Positions 53,025-62,122 are shown, counted from the first letter of the stretch. The stretch: 64,000 bases of DNA from CAVUNY01 sp963768585 (GCA_963768585.1 CAVYIF010000023.1:248001-312000), one strand, 5' to 3'. Numbers and translations are program-made. Notes: a model not told the origin generated them from the sequence alone.

Positions 53025-53998
53025 ATGAAACGATGGTCGTGGATCGGTGGAATGAATGTTGTTTTGGCGCTGATCCTTTTTTTATTAATCATGGATTGGC
53101 ACCGGCTTCGGGCCAGGAGCAAGGCAAATCAGCACTCCACCTGGGGGGCGAGCTTTACGATAACTGGTTTGAGTCTTTGGGGACAGCGCCACCCGGTGGA
53201 AATATGCCGGTTTGGCCGCGCCAAACGAACAATACCGCCAGCGGACCGGATACCTGGCGCTGTGTTACCTGCCACGGTTGGGATTATCAAGGTAAAGATG
53301 GTGCATATCGTGCGGACTCGAATTTCACCGGTTTTCCAGGGTTACTCCAGGCCCGGAACAAGGATCCCCAGATCATTCTTGACCAGCTGACCGGTAAAAT
53401 TAGCCCGGATCACGATTACTCCACATGGATAGACAGTACCAGTCTCAATGCCCTGGTTGAGTTCATCACGAAGGGATTGGTGGATGATGGCCAATTCATC
53501 GATCCGGTTTCGTTGGTAGTCATCGATGGCAACGCCGCGGTCGGAAAAGATCTGTATGAGGGGCTGTGCGCGCAATGCCACGGTGAGGATGGGACGATGA
53601 TCCAATTTCGTTTTGGCGGCCTGGGGACCACATTGGGAACGTTGGCTGTGTTGGACCCGTGGCGTTTTCTGCACAAGACACGCTATGGCACCCCGGGTGC
53701 TGAAATGGGAAAGGTGGTCGGTGTGGAGCAGACGTGGACTGCACAGCAAGGGCGCGATGTTCTCCTGTATGCACAAAGCCTGCCGACCGGGCTCATCAAA
53801 GCCACGGCGCAAGCTTCCGGAGAAGATCCGGATGGCTTCACCGGGACAGGTGGTGGATTCTCCGAGAGTTGGATAACCGGATTCATAGCTGCCATCGGGT
53901 CGATCGCCAACAGCCTGGGTTTTGCTCTTCTGGCTGGGACGGTGTTGATTGGGATTATTTTGGTGGTGGTGTGGGCAGTCCGCGGAGGGCGAAAATAA
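53025..53998 (+). pseudogene. Diheme cytochrome c, membrane-anchored, frameshift at a T7 run
   Basis: The ATG at 53025 opens a signal peptide MKRWSWIGGMNVVLALIL in one frame. After T7 (53077-53083) the rest is in the other frame: NHGLAPASGQEQGKSALHLG onward to 53998. One more T would join them into about 324 residues. Two heme sites CVTCH and CAQCH mark two cytochrome c domains, and a C-terminal helix GFALLAGTVLIGIILVVVWA anchors the protein. It would sit outside the membrane and carry electrons. The break could be an assembly error, phase variation by slippage, or loss of function. No electron-transfer partner adjoins. Confidence 0.82.
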
Positions 53999-54108
53999 AT
54001 AGAGGCAGTCGCTTGCCGCCCTTCCAATAAGGGGCTTTTTGCAGGCGACTGCCATCGACAATCCTGGCGGAGAGGGCTGAGAAACGCCCTCGACGCGAAT
54101 ATCATGAG

Positions 54109-54195
54109 CGGAGAGGGTGGGATTCGAACCCACGTTCCCTTACGGGAAACACGCTCTCCAGGCGTGCGCGCTAGGCCGGACTACGCGACCTCTCC
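54109..54195 (-). tRNA. tRNA-Ser(GGA)
   Basis: 87 nt on the minus strand. Acceptor stem GGAGAGG/CCTCTCC, anticodon stem CACGC/GCGTG with loop CTGGAGA, anticodon GGA. It has the long variable arm typical of tRNA-Ser, TTCGAAT in the T loop, and discriminator G. The 3' CCA is not encoded. Confidence 0.95.
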
Positions 54196-54294
54196 ATTGC
54201 CCAAAACCTTTCCTGATTGAGCGGGCAAATTATACCATAAACAAAAACAGGCTGGGGTAAAATGAATGGGCGTGATCACAAAGGAGGGTGGAAG

Positions 54295-55686
54295 ATGGAT
54301 GATCGGATTCAGAAATTTATCAAGGCGGCACAGGATTTATCGGAGGGGAACTTCCAGGTAGAAGTGCCAATCACCCCACCGGACGAAGTCGGACAGTTGG
54401 GAAAGGCGCTGCGCAACCTGGCTCAGAAACTGGAGCTGCGCTACCAGGAACTGGCCAAACTCAACCAGATCACCGCTCGCATCAATTCCGGGCTGCTGTT
54501 AAACCAGATTCTGGATGAAGTCTACAGCGATTTTCGGTCGCTGATCCCTTATAACCGCATCGGTTTTTCACTCTTGGAAGAAAATGGCCGCATATTGCGC
54601 GCGCGGTGGGCCAAAACCGACCGGGCAGAGGTCAAGCTGGGGGCCGGCTACGCAGCCCCAATGGCTGGAAGCAGCCTGGAACCGATTATGATCAATCGGG
54701 AGCCGCGCATTTTAAACAACCTCCGCGAATACCTGGCTCAGAAACCCGAATCGGAATCGACCCGGTTAATCGTCGAAGAAGGATACCAATCTTCCTTGAC
54801 CTGCCCATTGATCGCCAATGGAGTGCCGGTGGGATTTATTTTTTTCTCTTCGGTGAACGCAGACGCTTATGCCCATATCCATGTGGAAATCTTCAAGCAA
54901 ATCGTCGAGCAGCTTTCTGTGATTGTGGAGAAGGGCCGTCTGGTGTCTGACCTGGCCGAAAAAAACGATCTGATCGAAAAGCAAAATGAGGAGCTGCGCC
55001 AGTTAAACAATCTAAAAAACTTATTCTTGGGGATGGCCGTTCACGATTTGCGCAACCCGATTGCCAATATTCAGCTAATTTCAGATGTATTGCTTGGGGA
55101 TGGAAAAGAACCTTTATCCACTGCCGAACAGCATGAGTTTATAAAAGATATCAACGTTCAGGCCCGGTTTATGGCCGAACTCATCAGCGACATTCTCAAT
55201 ATGGCTGAGATTGAGGCCGGTCAGATCAAACTGGTGGTGGAAGAGATCGACCTGTCAGATTTTATGAAAACGATCGTTCGCCATCATAATAAGCTGGCAG
55301 CATTAAAGGGTACAAAAATAGTTATGGTCAGCAGACCTTCCGGCTCGATGCAGGCGGATGGGAAGCGCGTGGGAGAGGTATTGGATAACCTGGTGTCAAA
55401 CGCGGTTAAATATTCTCCACCTGGCAGCACGGTAAAACTGCGTGTCTCGCGCTTATCCCCTGGCTGGCATTTTGAAGTTCAGGATGAAGGGCCTGGGATC
55501 AGTGAAAAGGATCGTTCTCGTTTGTTTCAAGACTTTGCACGCCTTTCGGCACGCCCAACCGGGGGAGAAAAGAGCACCGGTTTAGGGTTGGCAATTGCCC
55601 GGAGAATTGTCGAAGCACACGGCGGGCAGATCGGCGTGGTCTCCGAGCCCGGAAATGGGGCAACCTTCTGGTTTAATATCCCATGA
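54295..55686 (+). CDS. Soluble sensor histidine kinase (HAMP-GAF-HisKA-HATPase)
   Basis: 463 residues, no membrane helix. HAMP-like at about 1-55, a GAF domain near 65-220, a coiled coil LIEKQNEELRQLNNLKNLFL, then the H-box GMAVHDLRNPIANIQ with the phosphorylated His, N-box DNLVSNAVKYSPPG, G1 DEGPGISEKD and G2 GEKSTGLGLAIARR. It should autophosphorylate on a signal bound by GAF. The start at 54295 follows AGGAGG. No response regulator adjoins; the relic at 52.6 kb shows another system was once near. Its stop overlaps the next gene as ATGA. Confidence 0.9.
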   Translation: MDDRIQKFIKAAQDLSEGNFQVEVPITPPDEVGQLGKALRNLAQKLELRYQELAKLNQITARINSGLLLNQILDEVYSDFRSLIPYNRIGFSLLEENGRILRARWAKTDRAEVKLGAGYAAPMAGSSLEPIMINREPRILNNLREYLAQKPESESTRLIVEEGYQSSLTCPLIANGVPVGFIFFSSVNADAYAHIHVEIFKQIVEQLSVIVEKGRLVSDLAEKNDLIEKQNEELRQLNNLKNLFLGMAVHDLRNPIANIQLISDVLLGDGKEPLSTAEQHEFIKDINVQARFMAELISDILNMAEIEAGQIKLVVEEIDLSDFMKTIVRHHNKLAALKGTKIVMVSRPSGSMQADGKRVGEVLDNLVSNAVKYSPPGSTVKLRVSRLSPGWHFEVQDEGPGISEKDRSRLFQDFARLSARPTGGEKSTGLGLAIARRIVEAHGGQIGVVSEPGNGATFWFNIP

Positions 55687-56642
55687 TCGGTTGGGATTTC
55701 TCCGTTTTCTGGGAGATCGGCCGGGCGGTGTTGGAGGGACGCAGCCCTTACACGGTAGAATTTTCGCGCTACCCACCCGCGGCGGCATTTTTCTTCGTGA
55801 TCTTTGCCCTCCTGCCTTTCACGGCAGCCTATGGGGCCTGGGCCGGGTTAAACGTTGCGCTGTATATCCACCGTTTACGCCGGCTGAAACTGGGACGATC
55901 CGGCTGGGTCTGGCTGCTCTACACCCCCTTTCTGTTCAATATTCTCACCGGTCAGCTTGATATCCTATTTTGGTGGGTCGCGATGGGCCTGCGTCCACCC
56001 CGACAGCATTCACCCACGCCAGCCGCGGTGGGTGATCTTCCTTCACCCCGGCCAGATTTAGGATCCTGGCTGCCAGCTCTGGCAGCGGCCTTTTTCACCT
56101 TGAAACCCCAACTTGCGGCCGTGATCCTGCCGTGGTACCTGGTGCGCTGGATGCTGCATGAACGCAGCCTGCTGCTGCGCTGGGCGGGGATTACAGCCGT
56201 GCTGCATGCTTTGCCCCTGATCTATGATCCCGGGATTTACGGCAAGTGGCTGGCGGCCCTGTCTGGCGTTTCAGAGATGAAAATGGGGGTCAGCGGTGGG
56301 GTTTTTGCATTTGGATTGGTGGGATTGCCCACCTGGCTGCTGGCAGTCATTGGATTGGCATTGGCCGTCTGGGGACTATTTCAGGATGAGTTGACCTCGC
56401 GCGCTGCACAACTTACGGCTTTTCCAATCACCATCTGGTATGATGATGTTCTTTTAGCGGGGATCGGGCCGGTGCGTTGGATGGTTGCCCTGAGCTGGTT
56501 GGTATTTGGAGGAGCAGTTTTGGCCGAAAACAGCCTGCCGCTGGTATTGATTCCGGTGGCTGCCCTGGGCTGGCTGCTCTACCAGCGGTTTCAAGCACGT
56601 CGGCGCACCCGCAGGAGTGGAGGTGAGCCAGCCAGTGGGTAA
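55683..56642 (+). CDS. GT87-type (DUF2029-like) membrane glycosyltransferase
   Basis: 319 residues with many hydrophobic helices. The N-terminus GWDFSVFWEIGRAVLEGRSP and the short YPP motif in FSRYPPAAAFFFV are typical of the polyprenyl-phosphate-mannose-using GT87 group. TLKPQLAAVILPWYLVRW in the middle is also family-like. It may be shorter than usual (often about 400) because the normal first helix is missing. Coupled to the kinase gene. Acceptor unknown. Confidence 0.75.
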   Translation: MIGWDFSVFWEIGRAVLEGRSPYTVEFSRYPPAAAFFFVIFALLPFTAAYGAWAGLNVALYIHRLRRLKLGRSGWVWLLYTPFLFNILTGQLDILFWWVAMGLRPPRQHSPTPAAVGDLPSPRPDLGSWLPALAAAFFTLKPQLAAVILPWYLVRWMLHERSLLLRWAGITAVLHALPLIYDPGIYGKWLAALSGVSEMKMGVSGGVFAFGLVGLPTWLLAVIGLALAVWGLFQDELTSRAAQLTAFPITIWYDDVLLAGIGPVRWMVALSWLVFGGAVLAENSLPLVLIPVAALGWLLYQRFQARRRTRRSGGEPASG

Positions 56643-56711
56643 TGCCTGCCGCGGCTCAAATTTCGCAGTATTGTCATTTCTTCTAAACCTGTGTATAATA
56701 CGCATCATTCC

Positions 56712-56788
56712 GGGCGGTTAGCTCAGTTGGTTAGAGCGTTGCGTTGACATCGCAAAGGCCGTAGGTTCGAGTCCTATACCGCCCACCA
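56712..56788 (+). tRNA. tRNA-Val(GAC)
   Basis: 77 nt with an encoded CCA end. Acceptor stem GGGCGGT/ACCGCCC, D arm TAGCTCAGTTGGTTAGAGC, anticodon stem TTGCG/CGCAA with loop TTGACAT, anticodon GAC, T loop TTCGAGT, discriminator A. It reads GUC, the codon used as specifier in the T-box at 34.6-35 kb, and its ACCA end matches that leader's UGGU. Confidence 0.96.
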
Positions 56789-56948
56789 GACAGCTGCATA
56801 AATTCTCGCCTCATGCGGCGAGAGTTTGCTTAACAAATCGGGACGGTTGACGATTCATTACAAAATGTGGTATCATGCAATTCTCATTTTTGCCCGCCAG
56901 GTCAGGCGGCCAAAATTATATTGAGTTAATTAGAAAAAGGAGAGAGCC

Positions 56949-57503
56949 ATTAGTACAACTAACTTTCGAGTTAATGAAGCCATTCGAGTGCCCGAAGTTC
57001 GCTTGATCGGGCCAAATAACGAAAACGTCGGTGTTGTTCCAATTGAGCAGGCTTTGCAGATGGCACGTGAGGCCGATAAGGATCTTGTAGAAGTTGCTCC
57101 TACTGCAGCTCCCCCGGTCTGCCGGGTGATGGATGTGGGCAAATTCCTTTACGAGCGCGAAAAGAAAGAACGTGAAGCTCGGAAAGCGCAGACAAAAATT
57201 GAAGTCAAAGAGATCCGTCTTCGCCCAAAGACTAACGAACACCATCGCGGGTTTAAAACCCGGGATGCCCGGCGCTGGTTGTTAGATGGGAATAAAGTGA
57301 GGGTCACGATCCGCTTCCGCGGTCGTGAAATTACTTACCCCGAATTGGCTTTAGAAGACCTGAGAGAAGTGGCAGAAGAACTGGCAGATGTATCCACTAT
57401 TGAGTTGATGCCTTCCATGGAAGGCCGCGTCATGACTATGGTTCTGGCGCCAAACAAGGTCGGTAAGAAAACGAAATCCGACGCTTCCTCTGCCAAGAGC
57501 TGA
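56949..57503 (+). CDS. infC: Translation initiation factor IF-3 (AUU start)
   Basis: 184 residues, both domains complete: N-terminal NFRVNEAIRVPEVRLIGPNN, linker with Lys-rich helix, C-terminal motif TNEHHRGFKTRDARRWL and GREITYPELA. The start is ATT at 56949, 6 nt after AAGGAG, followed by ISTNFRVNEA-type sequence. An AUU start is known for infC in many bacteria, where IF-3 represses its own translation by rejecting it. A GTG at 56988 would cut off the conserved start. Followed by rpmI and rplT, the classical order. Confidence 0.96.
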   Translation: MSTTNFRVNEAIRVPEVRLIGPNNENVGVVPIEQALQMAREADKDLVEVAPTAAPPVCRVMDVGKFLYEREKKEREARKAQTKIEVKEIRLRPKTNEHHRGFKTRDARRWLLDGNKVRVTIRFRGREITYPELALEDLREVAEELADVSTIELMPSMEGRVMTMVLAPNKVGKKTKSDASSAKS

Positions 57504-57582
57504 AAACAGCAATAAGAAATCAGAAATAACACAGGCTGCTGAAAAATAGGCAGTCGATCCGGTAACGATAGGTACGTCAGAT

Positions 57583-57603
57583 TGCGGCTGGCAACCAGCC
57601 GCA
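57583..57603 (+). promoter_or_regulatory. Hairpin between infC and rpmI
   Basis: TGCGGCTGG-CAA-CCAGCCGCA, 9 perfect pairs, followed by TCATTTTG. It lies 25 nt before the rpmI GTG. In other bacteria the rpmI leader is bound by L20; this could be such a site or a weak attenuator. Confidence 0.5.
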
Positions 57604-57628
57604 TCATTTTGTCGAGAGGAGTTTCACT

Positions 57629-57865
57629 GTGCCAAGAAAGCATGTACCAGGAAAAAGCAAGCTAAAAACCCACAAGGCAACCTCCAAGCGGTTTCGCCTG
57701 ACCGGGTCAGGGATGCTGGTACGCACCAAGGGCGGCAAGAGCCATTTGCGCCGCCGCACCTCAAAGCGCACCAAGGCCCTGTTTGCTGAAATGATCCCGG
57801 TGAAAGCCAATGGGATTATCAAGCGGGTCAAACGTCTGGCCCCATTTATGGCCAAAAAGGCCTGA
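57629..57865 (+). CDS. rpmI: 50S ribosomal protein L35
   Basis: 78 residues, a little longer than the common 64-66. The start is GTG after GAGAGGAG. Family sequence KLKTHKATSKRFRLTGSGML and a basic C-terminus ending RVKRLAPFMAKKA. Between infC and rplT as usual. Confidence 0.95.
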   Translation: MPRKHVPGKSKLKTHKATSKRFRLTGSGMLVRTKGGKSHLRRRTSKRTKALFAEMIPVKANGIIKRVKRLAPFMAKKA

Positions 57866-57959
57866 TTGAGGGCTGTTCGAATCCGTTTTTGTGCGGCTGT
57901 TGGGTGCTTGCAACTGGTGTGATAACACCGGCGCCCAGGGGTTTGCAAAGGAGTAAGCA

Positions 57960-58307
57960 ATGCGTGTAAAGGGAGGCCCGAAAGGGCATCTGCGCCATAA
58001 ACGAGTTTTGAAGATGACAAAGGGGTACTTTGGCTCCCGGAGCAAGCTGTTCCGGCGTGCAAATGAAGCCCGGTTGAAGAGTCTGTGGTACGCCTACCGT
58101 GACCGCCGAGTGCGCAAGCGCGACCTGCGCAAGTTGTGGATTGTGCGGATCAATGCCGCCGCCCGCATGAACGGAGTCACCTACTCTCACCTCATCTTCG
58201 ACATGAAGAAAGCAGGGATTGGTTTGAACCGGAAAATGCTGGCTGATCTGGCCGTGCGCGATCCGCAAGCCTTTGCCGCGGTGGTCAACCAGGCTAAAGC
58301 AGAATAA
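57960..58307 (+). CDS. rplT: 50S ribosomal protein L20
   Basis: 115 residues of standard length. VLKMTKGYFGSRSKLFRRAN and RDRRVRKRDLRKLWIVRINA are the rRNA-binding parts; RMNGVTYSHLIFDMKKAGI follows. Start ATG after AAAGGAG. L20 assembles the 50S subunit and often represses this operon. A small TGGGTGC/GCGCCCA structure lies in the gap from rpmI. Confidence 0.97.
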   Translation: MRVKGGPKGHLRHKRVLKMTKGYFGSRSKLFRRANEARLKSLWYAYRDRRVRKRDLRKLWIVRINAAARMNGVTYSHLIFDMKKAGIGLNRKMLADLAVRDPQAFAAVVNQAKAE

Positions 58308-58327
58308 AAGACACCGGAATCATAAAA

Positions 58328-58354
58328 CGAGATGGATGTCCATCTCGTTTTTTT
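58328..58354 (+). terminator. Terminator of the infC-rpmI-rplT operon
   Basis: ACGAGATGGA (58328-58337) with TCCATCTCGT (58340-58349), followed by a T-run to 58354. It also stands at the end of the convergent VanY-like gene. Confidence 0.9.
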
Positions 58355-58356
58355 AT

Positions 58357-59263
58357 TTAAGGGATTGGGGCCGGCTGCATAAACTGCTGGGGGACGAGGT
58401 CCGATAAGGGGTCCAGATAATCTCGCCCTTGTTCATCGCGGGCAGCATAGATTTTTGCCGCCAGTTCAGAACCGACATAGCGCAAATGCCAGGGTTCTGC
58501 CTTGTACTCGGTTATATATGGTTCGAGCAGGTTGGTTTTAGATTGGTCTGGGGTGCTCTTAAACGGGTAGCTGAAGATGAAACCGTAGACGGTGCGCGTT
58601 TTCTTTCAACCAATTGTAAAACTCGCGCGCTTTGGGGTAAACATTCATCAGGTAAAAATTAAGGCGTTCCGCATTCCAGGCCAGGTCGACCGCGGTGCCT
58701 AACTGGTGTTCGCTGCGCCCGGGTGAAGCCAGAAAATTATCGTCGTTTTCTTCACCGCCCATCTGGCGTAAATATTCCTGGTCTTCATAAGAACGATAGC
58801 TGGAAAGTACTGCAACTGAAGCCTGAACATTTTGATACGCAGCGTTGAACAGCTGGATGAGATGACCCAACATCACCGGTTCTCCACGGATTTCTTCCCC
58901 GTTGACCTGCTTTCCGCCCAGAAAAATGGCTATGTAACTGTGCTCATATCCATCCGCATCGTAAATCGGGATGATCGATCCAGGCGGGGTCAGGATCAAT
59001 TCAGGCTGGCGCTGGACGTCTTTTCCGAGGTAGCGGTTGTACAGGTTGATCAAAGGAGGCGGAACGGGTGTCGCACTGGGGAGAATTTGCGTCGTTGGGG
59101 AGGTTGTTGGCGTGGGAGATGTAGGCTGGATGGAAGAAATTTGAGGGGTGGGCGTGCCGGTGAACGGTATTGCAGTACTGGCCCGGGTGGGGGCCGGCTG
59201 GGGGGAGCAGGCTGTCAAAAAGATGGCTGTTGCCAGACATAGAAGTCTGAGAATGCTTTTCAC
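58357..59263 (-). pseudogene. D-Ala-D-Ala carboxypeptidase (VanY type), lipoprotein, +1 frameshift
   Basis: From GTG 59263 a lipoprotein signal VKSILRLLCLATAIFLTAC is followed by a Thr/Pro linker and a VanY domain with SYRSYEDQEYLRQMGGEEND and SPGRSEHQLGTAVDLAW. The frame then reads HRLRFHLQLPV-stop at 58559. The family end YGFIFSYPFKSTPDQSKTN and EPWHLRYVG, with a zinc His, continues in the next frame to 58357. One base too many lies near 58588-58592. Corrected length about 301 residues. It would trim peptidoglycan stems outside the membrane. A TATACT box lies 8 nt before the GTG, so the mRNA may be leaderless. Confidence 0.85.
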
Positions 59264-59319
59264 GAGGAAAAAGTATACTCTAAATCGGGCCAACCGGGAA
59301 AAAATTGGATCGTTGTCGT

Positions 59320-59325
59320 TATAAT
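59320..59325 (+). promoter_or_regulatory. -10 box 7 nt before the macro-domain gene (leaderless)
   Basis: TATAAT, 7 nt, then ATG 59333. The divergent VanY gene has TATACT at 59272-59277 on the minus strand, so two promoters lie back to back. Confidence 0.6.
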
Positions 59326-59332
59326 TACTTTT

Positions 59333-59887
59333 ATGAACACTGTCATCTTAACCATAAATTTGCTTTCCGGACGTAAGCTGGAACTGGTTCATGGCGACCT
59401 GACCGTTGAGCACGTGGATGCCATTGTTAATGCCGCCAACCGATATCTGTCACATGGCGCGGGCGTGGCGGGGGCAATCCAAAAACGAGGCGGGCCAACC
59501 ATCCGCCAGGAGAGTGAGGCATGGGTGCGAACTCATGGTCCGGTGAGCCATGAGGCGCCGGCTTATACTCGGGCAGGCAGGCTGCCTTGCCGCTATGTCA
59601 TCCATGCCGTCGGTCCGGTTTGGGGCGATGGAGATGAAGACGCCAAACTGGCAGCGGCTGTGACAGGCAGCCTTACCTTAGCAGACGAGCTGAATTTGAA
59701 TTCAGTGGCTATTCCACCCATTTCTACCGGAATTTTTGGGTTTCCCAAGGTTAGAGCTGCCAGGATCTTCAAGGATGCGATCACGGCTTATTTTGAAGCG
59801 CATCCTCAATCGGGGCTAGAATTGGTGCGGTTTACAATCATCGATGAAGAAACCCTGCGCGTTTTTGAAACCGCCTGGAGAGAATGA
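59333..59887 (+). CDS. Macro-domain ADP-ribose hydrolase
   Basis: 184 residues, single macro domain. VDAIVNAANRYLSHGAGVAG binds the ADP-ribose and carries the conserved Asn, and PPISTGIFGFPKVRAARI binds the phosphates. Such enzymes remove ADP-ribose from proteins or act on O-acetyl-ADP-ribose. No toxin or sirtuin partner adjoins. The start lies exactly 7 nt after TATAAT. Confidence 0.93.
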   Translation: MNTVILTINLLSGRKLELVHGDLTVEHVDAIVNAANRYLSHGAGVAGAIQKRGGPTIRQESEAWVRTHGPVSHEAPAYTRAGRLPCRYVIHAVGPVWGDGDEDAKLAAAVTGSLTLADELNLNSVAIPPISTGIFGFPKVRAARIFKDAITAYFEAHPQSGLELVRFTIIDEETLRVFETAWRE

Positions 59888-60002
59888 CCTCCCACGGATT
59901 CAGGTTATGGTTTGATCGAGTGGGCCGCAGGGAAGCGAAATATCCTGCTTGGCTGCATGCAGGTTGGAGGATCAGGGCTTTAAGAGTAAAATAAGCCACC
60001 TC

Positions 60003-60779
60003 ATGATTACATCTTCACATAATCCGAAAGTTCAGCAAGTGCGCGCTTACCTGGGACACCGCAATGCGCGGGACGAGGTTCATGTTTTGGTCGCCGAGGG
60101 TGTACGCCTGGTGGAAGAAGCCCTGGCAGCCGGAATGCAGCCGGGTCTTGTGCTGTATTCGGATGTGCTATCCGAACGCGGCCGAACGGTACTGCAAGAA
60201 CTGGTTGCTGCCGGAGCAGAAATTGATGAAGTCTTCCCTAAACTGCTCGACAGCCTATCCGCAACCCGGACCAGTCAAGGTTTGCTGGCTGTTTTCGAGC
60301 GTGCGGAAAAGCCGCTGCCTGATAAACCGGATTTTGTGCTGATTATTGATCAGGTGCGCGATCCTGGCAACCTGGGCACGCTGCTGCGCAGTGCAGCCGC
60401 AGCCGGGGTTCAGGCGGTCCTTCTGGCACCCGCGACCACCGATCCTTATGCCCCCAAAACGCTGCGCGCCGGTATGGGAGCGCAGTTTCGCCTGCCGCTG
60501 CGCAGCCTGGATTGGCATGAAATCCAGAATTTCTGCCATCCGCGCTTAAAAATGTTTCTGGCGGAGGCAGCCGGTGGGGACACCTGCTGGCAGATTGATC
60601 TGCGCCAACCGCTGGCGTTGGTCGTGGGGGGCGAAGCCGAGGGAGCCACGCAGGAAGCGCGCCAGGCCGTGGATGGCCTGGTGACAATTCCAATGCCTGG
60701 TGAGAGTAAATCGTTGAATGCGGCCATTGCCGCCAGCATACTCATGTTCGAAATTGTCAGACAGAGGTCAACTTTATGA
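60003..60779 (+). CDS. SpoU/TrmH-family RNA 2'-O-methyltransferase
   Basis: 258 residues. An N-terminal substrate-binding domain begins MITSSHNPKVQQVRAYL. The knot domain has motif 1 DQVRDPGNLGTLLRSAAA, motif 2 LALVVGGEAEGAT and motif 3 IPMPGESKSLNAAIAASI, which bind AdoMet. The target is rRNA or tRNA, not decidable. The start at 60003 removes a non-family N-terminus. Its stop overlaps the next gene (ATGA). Confidence 0.92.
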   Translation: MITSSHNPKVQQVRAYLGHRNARDEVHVLVAEGVRLVEEALAAGMQPGLVLYSDVLSERGRTVLQELVAAGAEIDEVFPKLLDSLSATRTSQGLLAVFERAEKPLPDKPDFVLIIDQVRDPGNLGTLLRSAAAAGVQAVLLAPATTDPYAPKTLRAGMGAQFRLPLRSLDWHEIQNFCHPRLKMFLAEAAGGDTCWQIDLRQPLALVVGGEAEGATQEARQAVDGLVTIPMPGESKSLNAAIAASILMFEIVRQRSTL

Positions 60780-61993
60780 AAATTCGTTCTATTACCAGTT
60801 TTTACCATCCGGTTGCGCCCAAAGCCGATCAGATTTTGGAAAGGGTGGCAAGTTTTTCCAGTGTGGCCCAGCGCCGCTACCAGGATGCCGGCTATGAGGT
60901 GCAGACTACCCGGTTGGCAACCACGCCTTTTGCAAAAGCGCTGGAGGTCTTATCGGCCGATGCCGCGGTTGAATATGCCAAAAATATGCAGGTGAAGTCT
61001 CAGAAGCATGGTTTTGCATATCTGTCGCTTGGCCCGGCGCTGGCAAGCCTCCCGGAAAGTTATGATTTTATCCTTCCCATGCTTTCTGCTACCAATTCGG
61101 TATTTTTAACGGCCGAGATTGCCAATTCAACCGAAGGCATATCGCTAAAAAATATTAAATCTTGCGCCCGGATCATCAATCAAGCCGCGACGATCACCGC
61201 GGATGGATTTACCAATCTGCGCTTTTCTGCGATCGCCAACGTAGCCTCCTATTCGCCCTTCTTTCCAGCGGCATATGCCAGTGAAAACCAGCCAAGTTTT
61301 GCCTTGGCGATCGAAGCGGCCGACCTGGCCCTGGGCATTTTCCAAAGTTCGAGCAGCCTGGACTCGGCTCGCACCCGGCTGGTGCAGAGTCTCGAGACGC
61401 AAGCCCGAGCGCTGACATCCATTGCGATGGAACTGGCGCATTCGTTTAAAATTAAATTCAAAGGGATTGATATTTCTTTAGCGCCTTTTCCCCAGGCCTG
61501 GTGTTCTTTAGGCGCGGCATTGGAGAAGCTGGGTCCGGTAAAGCTTGGATTATCCGGTTCTTTGGCGGCGGCGGCTTTTCTGGCCGACACGTTGGATCGT
61601 GGGCAGTGGAAACGCACCGGGTTTAACGGCCTGATGCTGCCAGTACTGGAGGATTCCACGCTGGCGGGCCGTGCTGCGGGTGGGACGTTGACCCTTAAAG
61701 ATTTGCTGCTGTATTCTACGGTATGTGGCACCGGCCTGGATACCGTGCCTCTTCCGGGCGATGCCTCCGCGGATCAGTTGGCCGCGGTGTTGGTGGATGT
61801 GGCAGCGCTTTCCATGCGGCTTAACAAACCATTGACCGCACGGTTAATGCCGATTCCCGGGAAGCAGGCCGGGGATGTCATCCACTTTGATTTTGATTAT
61901 TTTGCGGACGGTAAAGTGATGGCTCTGCCGGCGCTGCCCTTACGCGGAGCGTTGGCCGGGGATGAAAGTTTTACCCTGAATTCCAGGAATTAA
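60776..61993 (+). CDS. DUF711 family protein
   Basis: 405 residues. Begins MKIRSITSFYHPVAPKADQI; SLGPALASLPESYDFILPML and IDISLAPFPQAWCSLGAALE are DUF711-like, and GTGLDTVPLPGDASADQLAA follows. Soluble. Family function is not established. Coupled to the methyltransferase by a 4-nt overlap. Confidence 0.82.
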   Translation: MKIRSITSFYHPVAPKADQILERVASFSSVAQRRYQDAGYEVQTTRLATTPFAKALEVLSADAAVEYAKNMQVKSQKHGFAYLSLGPALASLPESYDFILPMLSATNSVFLTAEIANSTEGISLKNIKSCARIINQAATITADGFTNLRFSAIANVASYSPFFPAAYASENQPSFALAIEAADLALGIFQSSSSLDSARTRLVQSLETQARALTSIAMELAHSFKIKFKGIDISLAPFPQAWCSLGAALEKLGPVKLGLSGSLAAAAFLADTLDRGQWKRTGFNGLMLPVLEDSTLAGRAAGGTLTLKDLLLYSTVCGTGLDTVPLPGDASADQLAAVLVDVAALSMRLNKPLTARLMPIPGKQAGDVIHFDFDYFADGKVMALPALPLRGALAGDESFTLNSRN

Positions 61994-62027
61994 CGCAGCT
62001 GAACGGAAGCCCAATTTATTAAGGGTA

Positions 62028-62087
62028 TTTTTTCCCCATCCCCCAGCCCCTGCCCCGAGGGGAGAGTTAGTGGAGTGTCCCCATGAC
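62028..62087. repeat. Dispersed structured repeat, shortened copy 3
   Basis: About 60 bp made of two parts of the 230-bp element: the piece TTTTTTCCCCATCCCCCAGC onward and the end GAGTGTCCCCATGAC. The middle hairpins are missing. It too follows a plus-strand gene stop (DUF711) within 40 nt. Confidence 0.65.
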
Positions 62088-62122
62088 TCCGGGGCGTGAC
62101 GTGTTGATTTTAACAACCAGCG

